From assembly GCA_945902755.1 (NCBI GenBank), contig CAMDNC010000015.1:1-34139 (forward strand): a stretch of 34,139 nt of DNA. The letters are read 5' to 3'. The notes beneath the pieces are model-generated. The model searched no databases. It had not been told where the DNA came from and worked only from the letters and a program-made list of their open reading frames with translations. The position numbers were made by a program, and so were the translations under genes. Of this stretch, positions 15,470 to 23,670 are shown one piece after another. Origin of the DNA: Flavipsychrobacter stenotrophus (GTDB lineage: Bacteria; Bacteroidota; Bacteroidia; Chitinophagales; Chitinophagaceae). The stretch's first letter is position 1; each line of letters begins with the position of its first letter.

Positions 15470-17458
15470 ATGAAAAAAACGGTACTCATTTTATCAATTG
15501 GTCTTATCGCTAACAGTGCTATCGCACAAAATGCGAAATATGTTGTGGACAATACACAAAACGCAACTTGTAGGGTTCCATTTGTAGCACCTCCATCGCT
15601 ACACAAAAAGAGTATAAAACCACAACCCGTAAATGCCGCTAGAACAACTGCGTCCACTTTTTGGGGACCAGAAACATTTGGTAGTGGCACGGCCAGTTCG
15701 CTGCCTACGGGTTGGACAGCAAATTCACTACCCTTCTCAGGCAGTAGTACCTGGAAATGGGCTAATACTGCTTCAACATCTACATTCACCATGGGAATGT
15801 TTAACTCTACCACAGCGTCAGATGGTTGGATGATATTCGACTCTGACCTTATAGGTGCAGCATCTGGTGGTACCCCCAGTGGATATTTACAAACACCGCT
15901 TATTAATGCTTGTGCTACTCAATCATCTGTACGGTTAAATTTCCAGAATTACTTCCGCAACTTTTACGACTCTTGTTCTGTATGGGTATGCACTAATGCA
16001 TCTTTTACACCTGGCACCTATCAGGTCTATCCTGTTGTGCTCAATAATACAACCCCTGTCAATGTCTACACAGACAATCCGTCACAAGTACAAATAAACA
16101 TATCTCCATCAGCAGCTATGCAAACTGATGTGTACATCCGTTTTGTATATTACGGATATGCAGGAGGTAGTTATTCGTGGATGATAGACGACATCAACCT
16201 AAGTGACATGGACCCTGTAGATGTAGCGCTTGATAAGTCGTCAATCGTTTACTATGGTGGAACAGCTGCTGGTTTCTCTTCATTTGGCGCCAAACCAGGT
16301 AAAATGATGGACACCGTTTACCCTGTTTCTTTTGCTACCAACTATGGTACTACTGGTTTTCCAGCAGCTACCGTTAATGCTAAAATCTTCCAGGGTACTA
16401 CTTCTGTTTATGATAACAATGTTGCTGTGAATCTACCAGTTAATGCAGTAGACTCTATAGTTGATTTTGTACCGGTGGGCTCGCCTGCTGGCTACTTTTC
16501 TACTACTAATAGCACTTACACTGTACCTTTTGCCGTTAATATGACAGGAGATGCAGTAACAGCCAATAATTTTGATTCTACAGCCTATGTGGTTACAGAT
16601 AGTGTATGGAGTGAAAATGCACCAAATGCACGTTTGACTGGTGGAGCATTTGTGTACAGAACTTCAACACCTCCGCTTATGTCGTTCAGCCCAGCTACTG
16701 GTTTTGTAGTTACTGCTGGCCGTACTGATACATTAACATCGGTAAGTGTAGCATTTGATGATAATACTGCTGCAGGTCAGGTGGTAGGTGTACAGATATT
16801 TCACTTTGATGGAAGTAGTTGGTTATACGATGGTGTAACACAATTCAGAGCATTGGCTGCTGAGGAGATCAGTACTGCTTCTACTATCAGATACGCGTCA
16901 TTCAAAGTAGATGCAGATGCATCTGGCGGCAATATAGTACTATCTGGTGGCGCTGAGGGCACTACATATGCAGCGGTGATAAAAGGACAAGGTAATACTG
17001 CTGATGTGGTGGTACTGCAAAGTACTCCGCCAGCACCTAATAGCATTGTAGGATACGTTGGTTTTTCTGACACCTCTTACAATGATGGTGCCAGCAGCCA
17101 ACAGTTTGGGCAAGACGGTCTTCCTTTTGCAAATGCTTCGGTTCCGCTTATTAATCTCAACTTTGGTCCAGTACCAGAAGTTAGTGTTAAAGATATTGCA
17201 AACAACCAAATAGCTTGCAACGCCTTCCCAAACCCAGCATCTGATGAGCTAACGATTTCATTCTCAGGCACAACTACGGCCGGTGTAACTGTTAGCATTA
17301 CTAACATGCTAGGACAAACGGTAGCAACACAAACACTTACGAACACAACCAGTAGCAAGGTTATATTCAACACCAAAAAAATAGCATCTGGAGTGTACAT
17401 TTTTACGGTGTATACTAATGGAAACAAAACTAACGGCCAAGTAGTAATAGCTCACTAG
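15470..17458 (+). CDS. Secreted protein with adhesin-like jelly-roll and T9SS sorting domain
   Basis: A 662-residue protein with a signal peptide (MKKTVLILSIGLIANSAIAQ, cleavage after Gln20) and a 78-residue type A sorting domain (585-662) beginning A-F-P-N-P-A and ending Q-V-V-I-A-H. Residues about 65-250 resemble the choice-of-anchor J/cleaved-adhesin jelly-roll: E-T-F-G-S-G near the start, L-P-T-G-W-T, D-G-W-M-I-F-D-S-D and the closing W-M-I-D-D-I-N-L. This fold often binds sugars or assists adhesion in Bacteroidota. A middle region (about 250-570) has further beta-sandwich character. Unlike the two genes before it, it is not their close paralogue outside the sorting domain and lacks the CAACGV motif. 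Surface or secreted location is inferred from the export signals. Confidence 0.9.
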   Translation: MKKTVLILSIGLIANSAIAQNAKYVVDNTQNATCRVPFVAPPSLHKKSIKPQPVNAARTTASTFWGPETFGSGTASSLPTGWTANSLPFSGSSTWKWANTASTSTFTMGMFNSTTASDGWMIFDSDLIGAASGGTPSGYLQTPLINACATQSSVRLNFQNYFRNFYDSCSVWVCTNASFTPGTYQVYPVVLNNTTPVNVYTDNPSQVQINISPSAAMQTDVYIRFVYYGYAGGSYSWMIDDINLSDMDPVDVALDKSSIVYYGGTAAGFSSFGAKPGKMMDTVYPVSFATNYGTTGFPAATVNAKIFQGTTSVYDNNVAVNLPVNAVDSIVDFVPVGSPAGYFSTTNSTYTVPFAVNMTGDAVTANNFDSTAYVVTDSVWSENAPNARLTGGAFVYRTSTPPLMSFSPATGFVVTAGRTDTLTSVSVAFDDNTAAGQVVGVQIFHFDGSSWLYDGVTQFRALAAEEISTASTIRYASFKVDADASGGNIVLSGGAEGTTYAAVIKGQGNTADVVVLQSTPPAPNSIVGYVGFSDTSYNDGASSQQFGQDGLPFANASVPLINLNFGPVPEVSVKDIANNQIACNAFPNPASDELTISFSGTTTAGVTVSITNMLGQTVATQTLTNTTSSKVIFNTKKIASGVYIFTVYTNGNKTNGQVVIAH

Positions 17459-17477
17459 TCAGCTGTTTATTTACTAA

Positions 17478-17524
17478 AGAAAGCAGGTTGAGCTCGTTTA
17501 AACTCAACCTGCTTTCTCGTTTTG
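17478..17524 (+). terminator. Terminator of T9SS cargo gene 3
   Basis: A 15-bp perfect stem (17478-17492 with 17503-17517), a 10-nt loop and a short T-rich stretch, 20 nt after the stop codon. The T tract is weaker than at the two preceding genes. Confidence 0.8.
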
Positions 17525-17661
17525 ACAAATATTTATTGATGTATGAAGAATAGAAAAAAACCTACTAGCACGGTACTGAAGTATTTTTCTCTATTTTTGG
17601 CGTTGTAGTATTGGTGGCAATAAATAAGCCAATTACTTACAATAATAAGATAGGATATAAA

Positions 17662-17754
17662 ATGATATATACCCAGTCAGATAATATTAAGCAGCATTTT
17701 ACGTTAACAATAAAACTGGTTGAATTAACCACAGAGATTGAGTATCAGCATTAA
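17662..17754 (+). other. Possible 30-codon leader frame overlapping the next gene's start
   Basis: An ATG at 17662 opens a 30-codon frame (starting MIYTQSDNIKQHF) that stops at 17754. It overlaps the TTG start of the following gene by 17 nt in another frame. It could be a chance frame; translational coupling to the non-ATG start is a speculative reading. Confidence 0.15.
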
Positions 17755-20700
17755 AACCATATTTATATGCTTATCGTTTCTTTTTGCTAGTGTGGGTGCT
17801 ATGGCCCAAACTGGCAAAAAGACTGGCACAACCAGTGCTAAGGACAGTCATGCCCGTGCTGATAGCATTGCTAATGCAAGAAAGCAGGCGCTGGAAGCCA
17901 CAACTAACGCCAGAAAGAGAGCGCAAGACAGCACAAAAGAAGCCAGAGCGGCGCTACTAAAATCACAAACCAATAGTAGAAAACGCTTTGCTGATAGTTT
18001 AGCTAAGGCCAGAAAAGTCAAAACAGACAGTACAGCAAAAGCTAGAAAATTCAAGACAGACAGTACTGCGAAAGTCAGAAAATATAAGACCAGCAAAAAG
18101 TACATTGATAGTGTAGCCAAAGCAAGAAATAATAAACTAAAAGCTACTCAGAAAGAAAGAACATCAAAATTGGATTCTGTTCAGGCTGTGCGTAAAAATG
18201 CCATGGATAGTATTACCACCGTGCGCAAACAACGAACAGACAGTGTACGTACCAAACAAAAATACAGAACTGATAGCCTAGCAAAAGTAAAAAAGTACAA
18301 GGCCAGCAAAAGATATGCTGACAGTGTTACCCTCACCAAACGGCACCGCTCTGATAGCATAAAGGCTGTGCAGAAAGCATCTAGAGATAAAATAGCTGCC
18401 GTGCGAAAACACTCGCTAGATAGTGCTAAAACAGTACGAACACGCAAAATGGATAGCACTAAAGCGGTAAGAACAAAGTTTGCAGACAGCATAAAACTAG
18501 TTAGAAAAAAGAAAACTGATAGCCTTTTTAAAAAGAAAGAAACCAAAGAAAAAGTAGCAAAGACCACCGAAAAGAAAAAGCAAGAATCAATGAAGCTGAA
18601 GCTGGAACTGAAGCTGAAGCAAAAAAGAGAGGAGTGGTCCAACAAATCGATGTTGAAGAAAAAATGGGGACCTATAAGGCGGGTCACCCAAAACTCTTTT
18701 ACGCATTATAACTATTACTTTAATGCGAATAGAAAGATGGAAGAAGCTGAGTTGAATATGCGGAGAGTAAATAAGGAAAACTACGACTCACTGATTGGGC
18801 TGTTCCCCTTCAACCCAAACAAAGACTCTTCCCTCATGGCTGCCGATATGGACAGTATTGTGCACAAAGTATCAGTAGGCATACAAATACATGACCCGCG
18901 GGTGAAGTGGTCTAATGATATGTATCTGCTACTAGGCCAAGCTTATTACTACAAGGGTAGCTACGAAAATGCTTCAATAGCCTTCAGGTACATTATCAGT
19001 AACAAACAAAAATCTAAAAAAGGCAAAACCAGTGGCAGAAGCAGTTATTATGCTCGTCCCAAAACTTCATCATCAGTAGTGGAAAAAAAGAAAAAGTCTA
19101 AACTGGGCTTTTTACAGCATAAGTCTGTACATAATGATGCATTGTTATGGCTGGCGCGTACTTACACTACTGCTGGGCAAATCGAAAACGGCGAATCTGT
19201 ACTCTCACTGCTAGAGTTTGATGGTAATCTGCCCGACGACCTTACTGGAAGACTGGCTGTGGAAAAAGCGTTCGCCTATATGGAGGCAAAAAATTACACC
19301 GAAGCGTCGAAACAATTATACATAGCTGTTGATGATAACAATCTTCCAGAATGGTTGCGACTTCGCATGGCGTTCCTCAACGGACAACTACTGCAAAATA
19401 TGGGTGATTATGCTGCTGCTGCTGCAAGCTATGAAGAAGTGCTGCATCACTTCCCCAAAATAGAAATGGACTTTTACACCCGTAAGTATATTGCTTATAA
19501 CAAATTAATGGCAGGCAATGCTGTAGCTGACGCCATGGTACCTCTAAAAAAAATGCTGAAGGATAATAAATACTCTAGCTACTATGATCAGGTATACTTT
19601 GTGTTAGGTAAACTAGCTGCCAAAGCCAACAAAAATGATGAGGCCATTACTTACCTCACTAAAAGCACCAAAACACCTAAGGCTACCAAACAGCAAAAAG
19701 CTTTGTCTTTTGCAGCACTTGGCGATGTTTACTATACTTCTGCTAGCTATTCTAATGCCAAAATTGCATACGATAGTTCTGCTAAATATGCTGGGGCTGC
19801 ATCTAAAGACAAAACTATTTTAGCTGCAATTCAAAAAAGCACTGGTTTAAGCGAAATCGCCGGTCCTGCTACTACTATCCGAGAACTGGATAGTATGTTA
19901 CGACTGGCGGCTATGAGCAAAAAAGATCAGCAAAATGTAGTAAGAAAACAAATAAGGGCACTAGAGAAAAAACGAGATGATAGCATTTTTAATGCAGAAA
20001 ATCCTACCGCCTCTGCGCTAAAAGAAGTTACACCAGATGGTACTGCTCCGGGTGGCCCAGCTTGGTATTTTGCCAATCCTGCATTGATGGCACAAGGAAG
20101 TGCTGACTTTAAAAGAAAATGGGGTAATAGACCGCTTAGCGACAACTGGAGAAGAGCATCAGCTGCTCCACTTGCTGGCGGACCAAAAACAGATCCAGGC
20201 ACTACATCTTCTGACGAGAAAGATGAGGCTGATGTGAAAGTAGGTAAGCTAGTTTTAAAAGATGGAATACCCACTGAGGAAAGCTTATTAGCAACCATCC
20301 CGAATACTACTGCCCAAAAAGAACAAGCGATAAAAACACAGCAAAAAGCATACGTGCTCTTAGCAAAAGCCTACATCAAACAGCTAAGCGACTACAAACA
20401 AGCATCTAACACACTGGATACGCTATGTAGACGTTATCCTAATCACTCACAAAAAGAAGAAGAATTATTCTTGAGATATCAGATAGCGGTAAAACAAAAC
20501 AGGCTGGACGAAGCTCAAGGTTATGCAAATGAACTGGTTACTAAGTTTCCCAAATCGCAATATGCGAGCATGCTATCTAACATCAACAGCGAAAGTAAAT
20601 TGAGCGATGAGGCTACTGCAGAAGTCGCAGCGTACTTTGACAAGACCTATGAACTGCTGATGCGCCACCAATACACTGAAGCTGGTATGAGGGCAGAACT

Positions 20701-21406
20701 AGGCAAAACAAAGTATAAACATCCAGTTTACAAAAAACGCTTTGAGGTTACAGAAGCAATGGCGTTTGCAGGTGCTGGCGACTACGATAAAGCAGATTCG
20801 CTAATTTCGAAGTTTATAAAAGCCAATCCTTCAGATTCACTAACAACATGGGCTAAATCAGTTAAGCAATATGTTGGAGATGTGCGCAGTAACAATGGTA
20901 AGCCATCTTGGTATAAAGAAGGACCGGCTGTGGCTGCAAAACCCAAAGAAGATAAGAAATCAACCGATGGCAAACCACTTGGAGCAATGCCTACGGAACC
21001 ATCAACACCGGCCAAACCTGCAGAGCCTGAAATTCCCAAAATGTATGCCTATCATGCCGATAGTGCTCATTATTGCCTCATAGTGCTACAAGGACTGGAT
21101 GCCAGAACAGGTAAATTGAAAAAAGCTATTACTTCTTTCGATTCTGCTAAATATGCTGCATCAAGCCTACAAACCTTAATTGATTTGTATAAAATGGATC
21201 AGGGTATTGTAGTTGTGAAAAACTTTAGCAATGCCGCTGATGCTACAAAATACCTCAGTGAACTAAAATCGTCTAACGTACTGAGCGCATACAAACCAGA
21301 AGAAATTAGTACGTGTATTATATCTGGGTTCAACTACAAAAAAATGTTCGCCGACAAGCAGGTTACTGACTACTTGGTATTCTATAACAAATATTACCCC
21401 AGATAG
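17738..21406 (+). CDS. SprE/PorW-like TPR protein with N-terminal hendecad repeats
   Basis: A 1222-residue exported protein. The start is TTG at 17738: an in-frame stop lies 12 nt upstream, and the next ATG (residue 22) would remove the signal peptide (ISIKTIFICLSFLFASVGA, cut after Ala-Gln near 24). Residues 42-270 are a strongly basic 11-residue repeat, predicted coiled coil. The segment from about 310 (K-K-W-G-P-I-R-R) to 420 has H-Y-N-Y-Y-F-N-A, I-H-D-P-R-V-K-W and Y-L-L-L-G-Q-A-Y-Y-Y, resembling the core of SprE/PorW, a TPR component of type IX secretion and gliding. TPR-like helical pairs continue to about 1050, then a Pro/Lys-rich linker (1055-1102) and a compact C-terminal domain. There is no lipobox, whereas PorW/SprE are usually lipoproteins. 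Its position next to three T9SS cargo genes supports the assignment. Confidence 0.65.
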   Translation: MSISIKTIFICLSFLFASVGAMAQTGKKTGTTSAKDSHARADSIANARKQALEATTNARKRAQDSTKEARAALLKSQTNSRKRFADSLAKARKVKTDSTAKARKFKTDSTAKVRKYKTSKKYIDSVAKARNNKLKATQKERTSKLDSVQAVRKNAMDSITTVRKQRTDSVRTKQKYRTDSLAKVKKYKASKRYADSVTLTKRHRSDSIKAVQKASRDKIAAVRKHSLDSAKTVRTRKMDSTKAVRTKFADSIKLVRKKKTDSLFKKKETKEKVAKTTEKKKQESMKLKLELKLKQKREEWSNKSMLKKKWGPIRRVTQNSFTHYNYYFNANRKMEEAELNMRRVNKENYDSLIGLFPFNPNKDSSLMAADMDSIVHKVSVGIQIHDPRVKWSNDMYLLLGQAYYYKGSYENASIAFRYIISNKQKSKKGKTSGRSSYYARPKTSSSVVEKKKKSKLGFLQHKSVHNDALLWLARTYTTAGQIENGESVLSLLEFDGNLPDDLTGRLAVEKAFAYMEAKNYTEASKQLYIAVDDNNLPEWLRLRMAFLNGQLLQNMGDYAAAAASYEEVLHHFPKIEMDFYTRKYIAYNKLMAGNAVADAMVPLKKMLKDNKYSSYYDQVYFVLGKLAAKANKNDEAITYLTKSTKTPKATKQQKALSFAALGDVYYTSASYSNAKIAYDSSAKYAGAASKDKTILAAIQKSTGLSEIAGPATTIRELDSMLRLAAMSKKDQQNVVRKQIRALEKKRDDSIFNAENPTASALKEVTPDGTAPGGPAWYFANPALMAQGSADFKRKWGNRPLSDNWRRASAAPLAGGPKTDPGTTSSDEKDEADVKVGKLVLKDGIPTEESLLATIPNTTAQKEQAIKTQQKAYVLLAKAYIKQLSDYKQASNTLDTLCRRYPNHSQKEEELFLRYQIAVKQNRLDEAQGYANELVTKFPKSQYASMLSNINSESKLSDEATAEVAAYFDKTYELLMRHQYTEAGMRAELGKTKYKHPVYKKRFEVTEAMAFAGAGDYDKADSLISKFIKANPSDSLTTWAKSVKQYVGDVRSNNGKPSWYKEGPAVAAKPKEDKKSTDGKPLGAMPTEPSTPAKPAEPEIPKMYAYHADSAHYCLIVLQGLDARTGKLKKAITSFDSAKYAASSLQTLIDLYKMDQGIVVVKNFSNAADATKYLSELKSSNVLSAYKPEEISTCIISGFNYKKMFADKQVTDYLVFYNKYYPR
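17861..18550 (+). repeat. Hendecad (11-residue) repeat region with 71-residue super-repeat
   Basis: The encoded residues 42-271 repeat the pattern D-S-x-x-x-x-R-K-x-x-x. Anchor positions are 42, 53, 64, 75, 86, 97, 108, 124, 135, 146, 157, 168, 179, 195, 206, 217, 228, 239, 250 and 261; 17 of the 20 anchors are Asp, and 16 are Asp-Ser. Two 16-residue steps (108-124 and 179-195) carry the related insert K-Y-K-[TA]-S-K-[KR]-Y. The spacing 11-11-16-11-11-11 repeats exactly (86-156 and 157-227), with a third partial copy from 228. Lys and Arg make up a large part of the sequence. Confidence 0.9.
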
Positions 21407-21456
21407 TATAACATTGGGAAGGATATTATTGCCTGCTTCACAAATATAATACACAC

Positions 21457-22683
21457 ATGCGCACACTCATCACCAACATCAACCAACTACATCAGGTAAC
21501 AAGTAACACTACTATCCCTACCACTATAGCAGGAGCCGAAATGGCTTACATCCCGCATATTGACAATGCATGGCTAGCTATCGAGAATGGCATCATACTC
21601 GACTATGGTGCCATGAGCTCATTGACTGACATTAATGCAGACGAAATACTAGATGCTACTGGTAGAATGGTGCTACCTGCTTGGTGCGATAGTCATACTC
21701 ATTTGGTTTTTGCCGCTCCAAGAGAGGGCGAATTTGTAGATAGGATAAAGGGTGTAAGCTATGAAGAAATAGCCCGCAGAGGGGGTGGTATACTCAACTC
21801 TGCCCGCAAACTAAACCTAATGGATGAGCAACAACTCTATGAGCAAAGCATGGAAAGACTGCATCAGGTAATGGCTCAAGGCACGGGAGCAATTGAAATC
21901 AAAAGTGGTTATGGATTGTCTACAGAGGGTGAATTGAAAATGCTGCGAGTGATACGTCGAATAAAAGAAAATGTGCAAATTCCAGTTAAAGCTTCTTTCC
22001 TGGCAGCACATGCCTACCCACATGAATATAAAGAAAACAAGCAGGCTTACATACAACTGATAATAGACACAATGCTACCAAGGGTAGCCGGCGAAGGTCT
22101 AGCTGACTACATGGATGTATTTTGTGAACAAGGTTTTTTTGGGATAGAAGAAACTGAACAACTGCTAGAAGCTGGATGGAAATATGGACTGAAACCAAAA
22201 ATACATGCCAATCAGCTACACTATTCGGGAGGGGTACAAGTAGGCGTTAAGCATAATGCATTGAGCGTAGACCATCTGGAATGTGTGGGTGATGCAGAGA
22301 TAGCCGCGCTGAAAGGTAGCACTACAATACCTACCCTACTACCGGGGGCTGCTTTCTTTTTAGGTATACAATACCAACCCGCTCGCAAAATAATTGATGC
22401 TGGCTTACCGGTGTGCTTGGCTAGTGATTACAATCCAGGGTCTTGCCCATCAGGCAATGTGCCTCTGTTGCTCACTATAGCCTGCACCCAACTAAAAATG
22501 ACCCCCGAAGAGGCCATTAATGCGGTAACAATCAATGGAGCAGCTGCCATGGAACTATCGGAAGCAATGGGTACAATAACTAGGGGCAAAAAAGCCAACC
22601 TGATTCTGACCCATAAAATACCCTCACTTGCATACATCCCTTACGACTATGGCAACAACCCTGTGTATAGAATGCTGTATTAA
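21457..22683 (+). CDS. hutI: Imidazolonepropionase
   Basis: HutI hydrolyses 4-imidazolone-5-propanoate to N-formimino-glutamate, the third step of histidine breakdown (cytosolic, metal-dependent amidohydrolase). The 408-residue length is typical. Metal and catalytic residues are visible: D-S-H-T-H-L-V-F with His80 and His82, the A-A-H-A-Y-P-H-E-Y segment (His185, His189), K-I-H-A-N-Q-L with His250, V-D-H-L with His273, and S-D-Y-N-P-G-S with Asp324. It lies 50 nt after the SprE-like gene with no terminator between them, so read-through is possible; a weak TATTATTG at 21424-21431 may be its own -7 element. The other histidine-degradation genes (hutH, hutU, formimidoylglutamase) are not in the window. 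Confidence 0.97.
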   Translation: MRTLITNINQLHQVTSNTTIPTTIAGAEMAYIPHIDNAWLAIENGIILDYGAMSSLTDINADEILDATGRMVLPAWCDSHTHLVFAAPREGEFVDRIKGVSYEEIARRGGGILNSARKLNLMDEQQLYEQSMERLHQVMAQGTGAIEIKSGYGLSTEGELKMLRVIRRIKENVQIPVKASFLAAHAYPHEYKENKQAYIQLIIDTMLPRVAGEGLADYMDVFCEQGFFGIEETEQLLEAGWKYGLKPKIHANQLHYSGGVQVGVKHNALSVDHLECVGDAEIAALKGSTTIPTLLPGAAFFLGIQYQPARKIIDAGLPVCLASDYNPGSCPSGNVPLLLTIACTQLKMTPEEAINAVTINGAAAMELSEAMGTITRGKKANLILTHKIPSLAYIPYDYGNNPVYRMLY

Positions 22684-22698
22684 ACTAGCCAATGGTGT

Positions 22699-23664
22699 TT
22701 ATTTATCTCTGTGTAGCAAATAAGTAGCCAGCTCGCGAAGCGGTGCTTTACGAGCAGATGGTACCGCCACCTCTTCCAAACAGCTAAATGCTAAATCAGA
22801 ATAGTATTTTGTTGCTGTTCTACAAGCCTCATCTGCACCTGTAGTTACAAATAATGCCAACATCTTAGCTACTTTGTGCGCATCATCTTGCATCAACAAA
22901 TTTTCCATTAGTTGCTTTTGCTCTGGTGTAGCATGTTCTTTAGCTTTAAGCAATAAGTAGGTCTTTTTGTTAGCTAATATATCGCCCCCGTTTTGTTTAC
23001 CCAACTTATCTGTATCGCCAAAAGCATCTAGGTAGTCGTCTTGTAGCTGGAAAGCGATGCCCATATTTTTACCAAACTCGTACAGTTTATTAGCATTATC
23101 GCCCAACGCACCACCAGTTATAGCACCCATTTTAAGGCTTGCAGCCAATAATACCGATGTTTTGAGTGTTATCATTTGCAGGTATTCTTCAATACTTACA
23201 TCGTTGCGCAACTCAAAATCCATATCTATTTGTTGGCCTTCACATACCTCAATAGCAGTTTTGTTAAACACCTGCATTACCTGAGGTAAAGCTTTTTTGA
23301 TGTGCGCTAATTGATCATAAGCATAGATGCACATTACGTCACCACACAGTATACCAGACGTAAGACCATATTTTTGGTGTAGTGTTTGTTGCCCACGGCG
23401 CAGTGGTGCCTTGTCCATTATGTCGTCATGAACCAATGTGAAATTATGAAACAACTCTACTGCAGCAGCTGCGCGCCACGCATCGTCAGTGATATCTGCA
23501 AATAACTCACACGCCATCAGGCATACAACAGGGCGTACACGCTTACCTCCTATACCCAAAAAGTAATTGCATGGGTCGTACAGCGTTGCTGGCTGCAACG
23601 GAAATGACGAAAGAGTAGAAAAGCGATTTTCAAAAGTTGTTACAAGGTTCGAAAATGATTGCAT
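22699..23664 (-). CDS. Polyprenyl synthetase (short-chain trans-isoprenyl diphosphate synthase)
   Basis: A 321-residue all-helical prenyltransferase that condenses isopentenyl diphosphate with allylic diphosphates. Visible signatures are G-G-K-R-V-R-P (39-45), the first Asp-rich motif D-D-I-M-D (80-84) followed by the Arg-Arg pair, and the second motif D-D-Y-L-D (209-213) with F-Q-L-Q before it. The first motif has the plain DDxxD form, and the residue five before it is aromatic (Phe75). This fits family rules for type I geranylgeranyl diphosphate synthases better than those for bacterial farnesyl synthases, which have a DDxxxxD insertion. The product length is inferred, not proven. Only 6 nt separate it from rnr upstream, so the two form an operon. 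The gap to convergent hutI is just 15 nt, with no visible terminator. Confidence 0.93.
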   Translation of the reverse strand: MQSFSNLVTTFENRFSTLSSFPLQPATLYDPCNYFLGIGGKRVRPVVCLMACELFADITDDAWRAAAAVELFHNFTLVHDDIMDKAPLRRGQQTLHQKYGLTSGILCGDVMCIYAYDQLAHIKKALPQVMQVFNKTAIEVCEGQQIDMDFELRNDVSIEEYLQMITLKTSVLLAASLKMGAITGGALGDNANKLYEFGKNMGIAFQLQDDYLDAFGDTDKLGKQNGGDILANKKTYLLLKAKEHATPEQKQLMENLLMQDDAHKVAKMLALFVTTGADEACRTATKYYSDLAFSCLEEVAVPSARKAPLRELATYLLHRDK

Positions 23665-23670
23665 TTAGTG

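Noticed and set aside
17861-18550. Repeat array considered as CRISPR or DNA satellite
   Set aside because: The repeat is at protein level with varied codons and no spacers; it is part of an open reading frame.
18181-18687. Antisense open frame of 168 codons opposite the repeat region
   Set aside because: It exists because the repeated Lys/Arg/Asp-Ser codons contain no reverse stops; the product is low-complexity Phe/Leu/Ser and has no independent signal.
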